Source of the DNA: Methanosalsum zhilinae DSM 4017
GTDB lineage: Archaea; Halobacteriota; Methanosarcinia; Methanosarcinales; Methanosarcinaceae
NCBI RefSeq assembly: GCF_000217995.1
Contig: NC_015676.1
Location: 846,103-910,102, forward strand
Direction of reading: 5' to 3'
Length of the DNA: 64,000 bases
Positions within the stretch are counted from its first letter, which is position 1, and every line of letters begins with the position of its first letter. The notes beneath the pieces are model-generated. The model saw nothing but the letters and a program-made list of their open reading frames with translations, had not been told where the DNA came from and made no database searches. This document shows, piece by piece, positions 28,531-37,345 of this stretch. The translations under genes and the position numbers were made by a program.

Positions 28531-29634
28531 ATGCAGACACTGGTTATATGTATAGACAGGGATAATGATATTGGTGAAAAGGCAGGCATCAAAACTCCTG
28601 TGATTGGAAGGGAGAATAACATAGAAGCTGCTGTAAAGCTGGCAACTGTTGATCCTGAAGATTCTGATACCAATACGATATTTGGTGGGATCAAGGTACT
28701 TGATGATCTTCGTAAAAGGGGTGTTGATGCTGAAATAGTTTCACTTGCCGGAGATAAAAATGTAGGTGTAATCTCAGATCAGAATATATCTCGCCAGCTT
28801 GATGAATTGCTTCTGGAATTTGATGTAAAAAGTTCAATCTTTATTTCAGATGGAGCAGAAGATGAAACACTGGTTCCTATTGTTCAGTCACGTGTGAAAA
28901 TAGATTCCGTGCAACGTATTGTTGTGATGCAGAGTGCCAATCTTGAGAGCACATATTACATTCTAAAACATGCATTCAGTGACCCCAAGATATCTCAGAC
29001 ATTTTTTGTACCTATAGGCCTTGCTGCTATAATTTATTCATTGTCACTTCTGGCTAATTATCCAGAAGGAGCTATAGTTGGTATTCTGATAGCTGTGGGT
29101 ATATATATGCTTTATAGAGGATTCATGCTTGATGATAAACTGGCTCTGTTTTTTGATCAGATGAAATCATCAATACATTCTGGAAAAATCACATTTATTA
29201 CGTATCTCTCTGCTGTTCTGGTTGGGATTATTGCCACCGTACAGGGAGTTGTTAGCGTTTGGGCGTATTATGTTGAGGGTGGTATATGGTATTATGGAAC
29301 CTTAACACTATTTACCTTATTTATTAATTCATCTGTAATATGGTATGTACTGGCAGGTCTTGTAGCAAATACCGGAAAAGTTATAGATAGATATGTCAAT
29401 GGACTTCCTGTTAAAAAATCAGTGTCTCATGCCTTTTTTATAACTTCGGTTGGATCATTGCTCTGGGGTGCAAGCATGTACCTGTTATCGATTACACTGG
29501 ATGGTGAGTTTGTAATAACTCCAGAATCCGGAATTCAGTATTTTGTGTATTCAATAATCCTTGCTTTTATTTTATCTCTTATTGGTATTAAGATATCACT
29601 GGATACTATAAGAAAAAACAGGATGTTTGAATGA
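28531..29634 (+). CDS. DUF373 membrane protein
   Basis: A 367-aa archaeal DUF373 protein. The N-terminal half (to about 150) is soluble and Asp-rich (CIDRDNDIGEKAG, LAGDKNVGVISDQ). The C-terminal half has six or so hydrophobic helices (from about 157 to 355). GAGGATT before the ATG supports the start. Function is unknown. It lies between mptE and a nucleoside phosphorylase on the same strand. Confidence 0.82.
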   Translation: MQTLVICIDRDNDIGEKAGIKTPVIGRENNIEAAVKLATVDPEDSDTNTIFGGIKVLDDLRKRGVDAEIVSLAGDKNVGVISDQNISRQLDELLLEFDVKSSIFISDGAEDETLVPIVQSRVKIDSVQRIVVMQSANLESTYYILKHAFSDPKISQTFFVPIGLAAIIYSLSLLANYPEGAIVGILIAVGIYMLYRGFMLDDKLALFFDQMKSSIHSGKITFITYLSAVLVGIIATVQGVVSVWAYYVEGGIWYYGTLTLFTLFINSSVIWYVLAGLVANTGKVIDRYVNGLPVKKSVSHAFFITSVGSLLWGASMYLLSITLDGEFVITPESGIQYFVYSIILAFILSLIGIKISLDTIRKNRMFE

Positions 29635-29667
29635 GAGGAGTAAAACGGTAGCTGAACATAATGTGAT

Positions 29668-30471
29668 ATGATGGATATTGAAGAAATTGATGCTATAGAT
29701 GCAGTTATTATTGGTGGTGTAGGCTTTACGAATTTTAGCGGATCTACAGATATAGCTGAAAATATTCATCTAAGAGAAATTGAGACTCCTTATGGGACAG
29801 CAGCAGCTTACCTTTTTCATCTAGATAATAAGTATGTAGCACTCATACCCAGACATTATGGAAAAAAACATATTCCACCTCATAAAATTAACTATCGTGC
29901 AAATATATGGGCAGTAAAGGAACTTGGTTGCAAACGTATTATCTCAACTAATTCTGTGGGGAGTATGAAAGACCATAAGCCTGGAAGCTTTGTTATTGTG
30001 AACGATTTTATTGACTTTACCAGGAATAGGGCCTGTACATTCTATGAAGAAGAAACTGTACATCTGGATATGACCTATCCTTACTGTGATGAATTGATAA
30101 AAGCGATTGAAAAAAGCTGTCAGGATCTGGATATAGAATATACTGAAGGTATATATGTATGCACCGAGGGGCCAAGGTTTGAAACCAGAGCAGAAGTATC
30201 AATGTTGAAGCAATTTGGTGATGTTGTGGGCATGACTGGCGTACCCGAAGTAATTCTTGCAAAAGAACTCAATCTTTGTTATGCATCAATATGTACTGTT
30301 ACAAATTATGCATCTGGTATTGGAGAACACAAACTCACAGTTGACGAGGTTCTGGAATATCTTGATAAAAGCAAACATGAGCTTTACAATATTCTGATAC
30401 AAACATTATCCCATCTTCCTGAAGAACGTCACTGCAATTGTAAAATGTCGATGGACGGTGCCCATATTTAG
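29668..30471 (+). CDS. Methylthioadenosine/methylthioinosine phosphorylase-family protein
   Basis: A 267-aa purine nucleoside phosphorylase of the MTAP group. It cleaves the methylthio-nucleoside (MTA or, in methanogens, methylthioinosine) to the base and methylthioribose-1-phosphate. Features: RHYGKKHIPPH in place of the RHGxxH loop, STNSVGSM, and the substrate loop EGPRFETRAE with MTGVPEV. The archaeal MTIP subgroup is favoured by phylogenetic context, but specificity cannot be fixed by reading. The short Cys tail (CNCKM) is unusual. Confidence 0.82.
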   Translation: MMDIEEIDAIDAVIIGGVGFTNFSGSTDIAENIHLREIETPYGTAAAYLFHLDNKYVALIPRHYGKKHIPPHKINYRANIWAVKELGCKRIISTNSVGSMKDHKPGSFVIVNDFIDFTRNRACTFYEEETVHLDMTYPYCDELIKAIEKSCQDLDIEYTEGIYVCTEGPRFETRAEVSMLKQFGDVVGMTGVPEVILAKELNLCYASICTVTNYASGIGEHKLTVDEVLEYLDKSKHELYNILIQTLSHLPEERHCNCKMSMDGAHI

Positions 30472-30502
30472 TGTAGGGCACATAATATTTTTTTGATACC
30501 CC

Positions 30503-31273
30503 TCAGGCAATATCCCTCGATGTATCGATCTGGATACCTTCACGTATGTTAAACTTGATTATGTCGGTACCCGGGATCATACCCCGGATTTTTGGGATTA
30601 CAAGTTTACTTGTTATTTTATCAGTGGTGCGTTCAATAGATATATCAAATATAACGTCTGAAGCATGGAGTATATCATTTTCCATGTTTTCGGGGTGACT
30701 CCCTTTCAGGCCCAGCAGATAGGTCAGGCAGTTGTTATCTTTGGTAATTTCATAGAGAACGTTTATCAGTTTTCTTATCAAACCCCTGTTGACACTCAGG
30801 TTTAAAAAGAATGAAAAATTGTCAATAATAATATTTATCTCTTCATTTGATGAATCCGCAATAATATTTTTCAGGCTGTATTCTACAAACTGAATAATAT
30901 TTGTGTCGACATACTCATTTCCTATCGTATCTGCCATTTCTCCACCGGGTGTGAAATAGTATTCCTTGTATACATCTATGAAAGTTATATTCTCTGTATC
31001 AAAATCGAGGTTTGTTATATCCCGATGAACATGTTCTTTGCGCCGCCCTGTAGTGAAATAATATGTTTTGCGGGCTTGAGTAAATTGATATAGAAAAACC
31101 TCTGCCATAGAACAGGGGTCTGCAGAGAAGTATATAAGTGACTTTTCAGGTATTCCGCCTCCGATACTTCTGTCAAGTGCTGAAATTCCTGTGGGCAGCA
31201 GTACAAACCTGGGACTATCATCGTAATTTGTTGAAATCCCATTTTGTTGTGATATGTGTTCAAGATAAGTCAT
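30503..31273 (-). CDS. RAD55/KaiC-like RecA-superfamily protein with a degenerate Walker A
   Basis: A 256-aa RecA-fold protein. The start of the fold is canonical (LPTGISALDRSIGGGIPEKSLIYF), but the phosphate loop reads SADPCSMAEVF, lacking the GK[ST] needed to bind ATP. The Walker B-like strand INIIIDNFSF is kept. It is probably a regulatory or structural member rather than an active ATPase. It sits convergent with the phosphorylase and divergent from the Ski2-like helicase. No function is assigned. Confidence 0.75.
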   Translation of the reverse strand: MTYLEHISQQNGISTNYDDSPRFVLLPTGISALDRSIGGGIPEKSLIYFSADPCSMAEVFLYQFTQARKTYYFTTGRRKEHVHRDITNLDFDTENITFIDVYKEYYFTPGGEMADTIGNEYVDTNIIQFVEYSLKNIIADSSNEEINIIIDNFSFFLNLSVNRGLIRKLINVLYEITKDNNCLTYLLGLKGSHPENMENDILHASDVIFDISIERTTDKITSKLVIPKIRGMIPGTDIIKFNIREGIQIDTSRDIA

Positions 31274-31449
31274 AATATCAATTACTTTACAATATCTGGA
31301 GATATGTTAATAAAGGTTTGGCTCTTAGCACAGAAATCGGACTAATGTTTTTATAACCAGTGCTTTTGTTCCACTCAAATGGAGTAATCCTTCCAGATCT
31401 TAAATATGGGAATATTACTTATATTGTATCATATATTGTAGTCACATAA

Positions 31450-33927
31450 ATGACTTTATGGACACTTTTGACTTCTGATAAATCCAAAATAGTGGTTTTG
31501 CCTGTTAAAGATAAGAAAAATCTTCCAATATTTGTAGGAGAACTTACTTTAAGCAATACTAAAGCCGGACCCAGGCCACATAGATTCAGAGTTACCAGAA
31601 ATGGACAGGGTGAGCTACTTCCGCCAGAAGAACTGCTGAATCTTTTAAAAATTTCTGACCGGATCATGATATCTCAGATATGTGAGGATACAATCAGACT
31701 ACAGATAGAAAAAATGTTAAAGGATTTCCAGCTAAGTGCAGATATTGTAAATGTCTGCAGATTTTGTTTGCTAAAAAACAAATTTAATTTTGTTAACAAA
31801 AAATCGATCAAATACCATAAGGAACTTATCTGCCAGGATTGTGCAAAAGAAGAACTCCATAGGTTTTTAGAAAATTCGAGATGCAACTATGGAGAAGAGA
31901 CCATCACATATCTGGAAGAGCTGTTATTAAAGACCAGAGATCTGGACCGTACAATGGGTATCCTCAATCCTGATGAACTTGATTCCAGATTCACGCACTT
32001 TGACACCATTCAATCAGCAAAACCAGAATCTCAGATTAAGTTCAAAGATTTACCACTATCAAAATCTCTTCGCAACCTATACTCGAGAAAATCTGAAGAT
32101 CTTCTTCCGGTCCAGTCTTTGGCTGTTGAAATGGGCCTTTTTGATGGGGTAAATCTACTGGTTACATCAGTAACCGCTACAGGAAAAACATTGATAGGTG
32201 AAATGGCTGGGGTGGATAATGCATTAAAATCCAGAGGAAAAATGCTGTATCTTGTTCCACTTGTTGCCCTTGCAAATCAGAAATATGACCAGTTTTCAAA
32301 AAAATATGCAGAACTGGGTTTAAAAACATCAATACGTGTCGGAAGTACGCGTATAAGATCTTCAAAAAAAGCTAATATGCGAACCACTCTCAAATCTGAC
32401 CTGATTGTTGGAACCTATGAAGGGATTGATTATCTGCTAAGAAGTGGTAAAGCTGATCTACTAGGACAGATCGGTACTGTTGTTATCGATGAAGTACATA
32501 TGATTGAGGACCAGGAGAGAGGTCATAGGATAGATGGGCTGATTTCAAGACTAAAATATATATCTCCTGACTCCCAGTTTATTTATTTATCTGCAACTGT
32601 TGCAGACCCTGCGCTTCTTGGAAAAAAACTCAACTGTGAAATTGTTGAGTATGAATACCGTCCGGTTCCCATTGAAAGACACCTTGTCTACTGTCAGGAG
32701 CATCAAAAAAACAAACTGATGGCAAAGCTTGTAAAAGAGGAATATTCTCAAAGATCTTCAAAAGGACATCTTGGACAGACAATCATATTTACCAATTCAA
32801 GAAAGAACTGTCAGAAGATATCAAAAGCTCTTCCAATATCTTCTTCTCCCTACCATGCAGGAATGGTTCAGTATGAGAGAAAAAAGGTCGAAGAGCGCTT
32901 TCAAAATGGTAAACTTCCTGTAGTGGTTACTACTGCTGCACTGGCTGCAGGAGTTGATTTTCCTGCATCTCAGGTTATTTTCGAATCTCTTGCAATGGGG
33001 ATAGAATGGATATCAATTCAGGAGTTTATGCAGATGCTTGGCAGAGCCGGGAGGCCGGATTACCATGACCGGGGCAAGGTTGTTTTACTGGCGACGCCGG
33101 AGAAAAGATATTCTTCCAATAAGAGCGAAACTGAAGATGAGGTTGCCATTAAACTTCTTAAAGGTGAGATGCAACATATCGATATTGAGTATGATGAAGA
33201 AGGTCAGATGGAGGAAATCCTGGCATCTGCTGCGGTAACGGATTCCAAAAAGGATCTTGCCAAGATTCAGCGTTCAATGGTTGGAGGCTACGAAATAGAT
33301 TTTCATGTCAGAAAATTAATGAAATATGGCTTTCTGAATCAGAAGGGCGACAGGCTTACAATTACTCGAATTGGAGTGATCGCAGCACAGCATTTTCTAT
33401 CAGTATCAAAATGTATACTTATAAGAGACGCAGTTCTTGAGGAGCGTGAACCCATTGAGATAGTAACCAATCTGGAATTATTTGATGCTGCCCACTTCAA
33501 GTCGGCTGCTCAGATATCTAAAGCCCTTAATATCAATCTTCCATCAAGGGTTTTCCAGGGCGCCTCACTTGATATCATTTTTGAAGGGGAGAGTATTTCC
33601 CGCCTTGAAGTAACTTTACAGGATCAGTTATTTGAGTTTGCAACTGACTTTTTTACATGTGGATGTAAGGAATCTCCCTACTGTGGCTGTCCTGAACGTA
33701 AATTCTCATGTAAGATTCTTGAACTTCGTGAGGAAGGTCTATCCCCAGGTGCCATAATTGATATTTTTGAAGATATGTATGGTATAACAGCATATACCAG
33801 TGATATTTTTGATTATCTGGAACAAGCTGTTCGGAATTTGGATGCAGTGGCTATGATGGCAAAAGCATATTCAAAGCATGATGTTTACGAGAAAGCAAAT
33901 AGCCTTAGAAGGAGAATTGAAGGATAG
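31450..33927 (+). CDS. Ski2-like superfamily 2 helicase, archaeal DUF5814 type
   Basis: An 825-aa helicase. An N-terminal domain (to about 195) carries a zinc ribbon, CRFC and later CQDC. The SF2 core follows: Walker A TATGKT, DEVH box in VVIDEVHMIEDQERGHR, SAT as YLSATV, and motif VI in MLGRAGRPDYHD. A C-terminal winged-helix/helical part ends in a Cys cluster (FTCGCKESPYCGC and FSC). This layout matches an uncharacterised archaeal helicase group related to Hel308/ASH-Ski2 enzymes, acting on RNA or DNA repair. The next gene is not overlapping. Confidence 0.87.
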   Translation: MTLWTLLTSDKSKIVVLPVKDKKNLPIFVGELTLSNTKAGPRPHRFRVTRNGQGELLPPEELLNLLKISDRIMISQICEDTIRLQIEKMLKDFQLSADIVNVCRFCLLKNKFNFVNKKSIKYHKELICQDCAKEELHRFLENSRCNYGEETITYLEELLLKTRDLDRTMGILNPDELDSRFTHFDTIQSAKPESQIKFKDLPLSKSLRNLYSRKSEDLLPVQSLAVEMGLFDGVNLLVTSVTATGKTLIGEMAGVDNALKSRGKMLYLVPLVALANQKYDQFSKKYAELGLKTSIRVGSTRIRSSKKANMRTTLKSDLIVGTYEGIDYLLRSGKADLLGQIGTVVIDEVHMIEDQERGHRIDGLISRLKYISPDSQFIYLSATVADPALLGKKLNCEIVEYEYRPVPIERHLVYCQEHQKNKLMAKLVKEEYSQRSSKGHLGQTIIFTNSRKNCQKISKALPISSSPYHAGMVQYERKKVEERFQNGKLPVVVTTAALAAGVDFPASQVIFESLAMGIEWISIQEFMQMLGRAGRPDYHDRGKVVLLATPEKRYSSNKSETEDEVAIKLLKGEMQHIDIEYDEEGQMEEILASAAVTDSKKDLAKIQRSMVGGYEIDFHVRKLMKYGFLNQKGDRLTITRIGVIAAQHFLSVSKCILIRDAVLEEREPIEIVTNLELFDAAHFKSAAQISKALNINLPSRVFQGASLDIIFEGESISRLEVTLQDQLFEFATDFFTCGCKESPYCGCPERKFSCKILELREEGLSPGAIIDIFEDMYGITAYTSDIFDYLEQAVRNLDAVAMMAKAYSKHDVYEKANSLRRRIEG

Positions 33928-34029
33928 CTGTGATGTCAACAATTGTTTCTTGATATTTTAATTGGATGATATCAAAACTTATTAAAATGATGCCATCCTT
34001 TATGCAGTTACCTCAGGTGGGGATATAAG

Positions 34030-34404
34030 ATGGATGATAAGGCTGAAAAAAATAAAGGTGCAAAAGATAAAAGAAAGGTCACAATAGAAATTCATAAATC
34101 TGAAGATTTCAGACAGATCTATGCAATCGGTGCACTTGGAGGTCACAGTCCATATGATTTCAGGATAAGCTTTTATAACGACTCACCTCAAAGGTTCGGG
34201 CCGCAAAATAATACACATGTTATGAAAAGGCAAATTGAAACTGAATTAATACTGTCTCCTCTTGCCGCTCTTGAACTGTCCAGATGGCTCAATCAGCATC
34301 TTCAGGAATATGAAAAAAAATTTGGTCCTATCACAAGACCCCGAACAAAAGCACCAGATCCTAAATCGACAGATAACAGTTCAAATATACAGGGATATAC
34401 CTGA
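34030..34404 (+). CDS. DUF3467 protein
   Basis: A 124-aa protein with a DUF3467-like core (about 15-100): YAIGALGGHSPYDFRISFYND, then ELILSPLAALELSRWLNQHL. The N-terminal 15 residues are Lys-rich and the C-terminal tail is low-complexity. DUF3467 members are small bacterial and archaeal proteins of unknown role. A GGTGGGG site upstream supports the ATG. It follows the helicase by about 100 bp. Confidence 0.7.
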   Translation: MDDKAEKNKGAKDKRKVTIEIHKSEDFRQIYAIGALGGHSPYDFRISFYNDSPQRFGPQNNTHVMKRQIETELILSPLAALELSRWLNQHLQEYEKKFGPITRPRTKAPDPKSTDNSSNIQGYT

Positions 34405-34629
34405 ATGGATCTCGTATATCTCATATGATACTGCTTAACAGTTAATGATATATAATATAAATACTCATTATAGTACTCTTAAAATTCAATTAATTACTTA
34501 TCAAATCTATATATTCAAATAAAATATACTGGCAACAATATATTGATAACGATTGTGCCCTTTTTAGTAAATATAGATACAATTGAAACTGCAACTGAAA
34601 TGAAAAATAATTTAAGTGAGGATACAACA

Positions 34630-34851
34630 TTGTTCCCGAATAAGAAAGTTCAGAAATTGATTGGTTCAAAGATTCAGGTGGAAATGAAGGGGGACCTTCA
34701 TATACTTGAAGGAGTCTTAAAGAGCGCTGATGACTACCTCAATCTCCATCTTGTAGATACTGTTGAAATATCCGATGGGGAGAGATTACGATCTCTTGGC
34801 TCAGTGGTTCTGCGGGGAAACAATATCATATTGGTCACACCAATTGAATAA
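34630..34851 (+). CDS. Lsm/Sm-like RNA-binding protein
   Basis: An Lsm protein of about 73 aa: KLIGSKIQVEMKGD (Sm1 strand), LEGVLKSADDYLNLHLVD and the Sm2 motif VVLRGNNIILV. Lsm proteins form rings that bind U-rich RNA. The frame is open to 34543, and an ATG lies at 34600. The TTG at 34630 has GTGAGG about 8 bp upstream and yields a normal-length Lsm, so it is favoured; the start remains uncertain. The regulator gene follows after 50 bp. Confidence 0.82.
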   Translation: MFPNKKVQKLIGSKIQVEMKGDLHILEGVLKSADDYLNLHLVDTVEISDGERLRSLGSVVLRGNNIILVTPIE

Positions 34852-34901
34852 AATATGTATATGCAGGGATATATACAAAAAGGTTTATTCGGAAAGTTAC
34901 T

Positions 34902-35249
34902 ATGGATGCTGAAGAAATCGCATTGAATATTATTCGTAAACACAGGGAAGGTATTTTTCAGAATAAGCTCTGGAAAGAAATGGACATAGATAGTAGAAAA
35001 TGTTCCCGAATAGTGGCCAAACTGCTGGAAGAGGACCTGATCACTAGAGAATCAGGTGTCTCCAATGGGTCACGTACCTATCTTCTAAAAGCATCTGATG
35101 AATCTAAGCCCTCCTGTGATCTACTTCTCGCGGTAGACGAATTTTCACCGTGTGCAGGATGCAGGGATGCATGTCATCCAGAAACATGTCTAAAATTAAC
35201 AGAATGGATTTCAAGTATTATAAAAAATGAGGGAGATTCTGAAAGCTGA
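34902..35249 (+). CDS. Winged-helix regulator with C-terminal Cys cluster
   Basis: A 115-aa protein. Residues 1-65 form a winged helix (IIRKHREGIFQNKLWKEM, then SRIVAKLLEEDLITRE and the SNGSRTYLL wing). Residues about 83-97 carry CAGCRDACHPETC, a CX2CX3CX4C cluster well suited to an iron-sulfur or zinc site. A redox- or metal-sensing transcription factor is therefore plausible; the ligand is inferred. It is followed by tRNA-Glu and could also act on other targets. Confidence 0.75.
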   Translation: MDAEEIALNIIRKHREGIFQNKLWKEMDIDSRKCSRIVAKLLEEDLITRESGVSNGSRTYLLKASDESKPSCDLLLAVDEFSPCAGCRDACHPETCLKLTEWISSIIKNEGDSES

Positions 35250-35321
35250 CCTTTGCATTTAGAAAAGTATATATATTAAAATTGCATAGTGATGCTGCCT
35301 TGATGTAGGCAAATTAAATAC

Positions 35322-35396
35322 GCTCCGGTAGTGTAGTCCGGCCAATCATTCCGGCCTTTCGAGCCGAAGACTCGGGTTCGAATCCCGACCGGAGCA
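35322..35396 (+). tRNA. tRNA-Glu (UUC)
   Basis: A 75-nt tRNA. The acceptor GCTCCGG pairs with CCGGAGC, discriminator A. The anticodon loop CTTTCGA gives TTC, and the T arm GGGTTCGAATCCC is canonical. The outermost anticodon-stem pair looks like C-A. A TATA-like stretch (TATATATA, about 35268-35275) lies upstream. CCA is not encoded. Confidence 0.95.
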
Positions 35397-35991
35397 TTTT
35401 AAAATTATTTCTACTCCTAATTTATTTTTCAAGCATGTTTAGACTTATATTTTTATAAAATTTATTATGTTATTTTCATCCTAAATTGATAATTTGAAGG
35501 GTTTTGTACATAACGGCATACAATTAACGGTATTCACAAAAACAACTTAAAACAGAATGATAATTCTAAATTGACTCCGCACATCTAAATTAGGTACAGC
35601 TAAAACAAATATTCACAATATTTTAGTTAGAATAATATTATATACTATCAAAAGTAATATAAAGTTTGATAGTAGTACAATCTGGATCAAAACAGAGTTT
35701 GAGAACTGATACGCAACTATCATCTCAAACTCTGAATCCAGTTTGTTGCAGACATCAGCGATTTGTGGTATTAACAATTTCAGCACAAATATCAACCAAT
35801 ATAATCAGTGATGTCTGATTGGTTTTTTTCATTAAGATATAGGCGTCTGTGTCTTTGCAACGAGCGAACTCTTGCACGAGTTCGTTTTCTTTTAATTTAT
35901 CTAGGGATATTTTATCACCTCCTTCATTTTTATTTTTGATAGTTAAAACCCGCCCTAAAATTTCCCGCCTAAACATCTTAACTATCATAAT
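35397..35991 (+). ncRNA. Structured AT-rich noncoding region, possible RNA (35640-35890)
   Basis: Between tRNA-Glu and the TPR gene no convincing CDS is seen. The part 35640-35890 is packed with inverted repeats: ACTATCAAA/TTTGATAGT (35644-35673), a 12-bp plus 6-bp stem (35682-35741), a stem followed by T7 (35795-35829) and CGAACTC/GAGTTCG followed by TTTTCTTTT (35865-35884). The plus strand has TATA-like DNA at about 35634-35643. This would fit a structured plus-strand RNA ending at a T tract, but nothing known was matched. A 77-codon minus frame (35755-35988) overlaps it and has no family. Confidence 0.35.
35937..35987. promoter_or_regulatory. 10-bp inverted repeat with CCCGCC direct repeats
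   Basis: TGATAGTTAA (35938-35947) and TTAACTATCA (35978-35987) are perfect inverse complements. Between them CCCGCC occurs twice, about 13 bp apart. The TGATAGT half-site is the same as in the hairpin at 35644-35673 and occurs five times in 344 bp. A regulator binding site is a reasonable guess. Confidence 0.35.
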
Positions 35992-36738
35992 TTAGTCATT
36001 GTAAAAACTGGCACGCTCAGCTATTAGCTCTTTAATATCTTCGTTTCCAGGTTCTATCTCTAAAGCCTCATGAAAGCATTCAAGTGCATTATCAAAATCA
36101 CTCATTTGTTCAAAAAGCATACCTTTTTTAAGGTAAGCCCGTGTATATCGAGGTTTTTTCTGAATAATTTGATCATAGCATTTATGTGCCTTATCAAATT
36201 CATAAAGAGAAGATAGATTATCTCCTAACTCTAACCAATCCATTTCAGAGAATTTAATTAAATTATCTAATACATCCATTATTGAATATAATTCTCTGAT
36301 TATTAGATAATCTAACTTTCCATGCTCGTTTTTTTCAATAAATTGATCGGATATATTGCCTAACCTACCCGCAATTATTGAGCCATTCCAATTTTCTAAA
36401 AAAAATATAGTCGCAGTTTTGAGCACGGAGGAAATGGAATCAAAATAAATTTCATCGGTAATGCAATATAATTTATCAAGTTGATAGCGACTTAATGATA
36501 AGCTGAAATTAGTATAAGGATCATATTCTGAGTGATTCTTAATCTTATTGTCCCATGAATCTATCATTCTTCGACATATTTCTTTTTCAAAATCATCTTT
36601 AAGTTTCCAGTGAACAAAAAATTCACTTAAAGCTTCGGTATAAAAATTATTTATTGATTTGAAATAATTCTCATCTACCAATATAGAGGCTATATTTAAA
36701 ATTCCTGAGTATGTTCTTATTGATTTTTTGAATCTCAA
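35992..36738 (-). CDS. TPR-repeat protein of unknown function
   Basis: A 248-aa protein. The first ~165 residues are helical, Trp/Tyr-rich and not recognised (e.g. ALSEFFVHWKLKDD). The last ~80 contain two tetratricopeptide repeats: WLELGDNLSSLYEFDKAHKCYDQII and AYLKKGMLFEQMSDFDNAL (each split here). No signal peptide or membrane helix is seen. It lies in AT-rich DNA between tRNA-Glu and tRNA-Leu, unlike the housekeeping neighbours, so lateral acquisition is possible. It could be a scaffold or regulator. Confidence 0.6.
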   Translation of the reverse strand: MRFKKSIRTYSGILNIASILVDENYFKSINNFYTEALSEFFVHWKLKDDFEKEICRRMIDSWDNKIKNHSEYDPYTNFSLSLSRYQLDKLYCITDEIYFDSISSVLKTATIFFLENWNGSIIAGRLGNISDQFIEKNEHGKLDYLIIRELYSIMDVLDNLIKFSEMDWLELGDNLSSLYEFDKAHKCYDQIIQKKPRYTRAYLKKGMLFEQMSDFDNALECFHEALEIEPGNEDIKELIAERASFYND

Positions 36739-37035
36739 TTATTATCTTACTCCTAATATTTATTATTTTATTTAATTTATAACTTGTATAAAATAGAATT
36801 AATTATTAAATCATATATAGTTTTGCATTAAATAGTCCATATGTCTTATTAATAAATAATAAACTGTTAATAAATTAAATAATTGCAATAATATATATTT
36901 ATCATAAAAGATTAATACTAAAAAATTTATAAATATATGATACTATTGAATTTTTAATTATAAGACAATATTGAAAGTTTTCTTCGTAAGTGTTCGTTAT
37001 ATTAGGTAAAATAAAATAATCATCAGCAAATTTGT

Positions 37036-37120
37036 GCGAGGGTTGCCCAGCCAGGTCAAAGGCGATAGGTTGAGGGCCTATTCTCGTAGGAGTTCGTGAG
37101 TTCGAATCTCACCCCTCGTA
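37036..37120 (+). tRNA. tRNA-Leu (GAG)
   Basis: An 85-nt class II tRNA. The acceptor GCGAGGG pairs with CCCTCGT (a terminal G-U), discriminator A. The anticodon stem ATAGG/CCTAT holds loop TTGAGGG, giving GAG. A variable arm (TCTCGTAGGAG type) and the T arm GAGTTCGAATCTC follow. CCA is not encoded. Confidence 0.93.
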
Positions 37121-37161
37121 TCATACTAATGGGTTATAGGTATCTCTAATTTTTTGTACGC

Positions 37162-37277
37162 AAAAACTTTACACAGTATAAAGTGTTTAAGCAATGAATT
37201 ATTAATTTCAAATTAGTTTAAAATTGAAAAAATATATTTGAGATGATTACATTTAGTGTAACATGTGTAAAGTTTTT
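37162..37277. repeat. 116-bp unit bounded by a perfect 14-bp inverted repeat
   Basis: AAAAACTTTACACA (37162-37175) and TGTGTAAAGTTTTT (37264-37277) are perfect inverse complements. They bound an AT-rich stretch with no ORF between tRNA-Leu and the IS1634-like element. The structure resembles a MITE or the leftover ends of a deleted IS. No target duplication was seen. Confidence 0.45.
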
Positions 37278-37345
37278 AGGTTGTGTCACTATTTTGCTGT
37301 AAATTCTCCTGTACCTCACTTCAGTTAGAGACCCATGTTTAAATC

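Noticed and set aside
35613-35795. 60-codon hydrophobic minus-strand ORF
   Set aside because: Starts with TTG, lacks a ribosome site, and overlaps the two strong hairpins; probably a by-product of AT-rich sequence.
35755-35988. 77-codon minus-strand ORF in the tRNA-Glu/TPR gap
   Set aside because: Its N-terminal part runs through a perfect palindrome and CCCGCC repeats, the internal GGAGGTG has no start codon at a suitable distance, and no family is recognised. Kept only as a note in the region entry.
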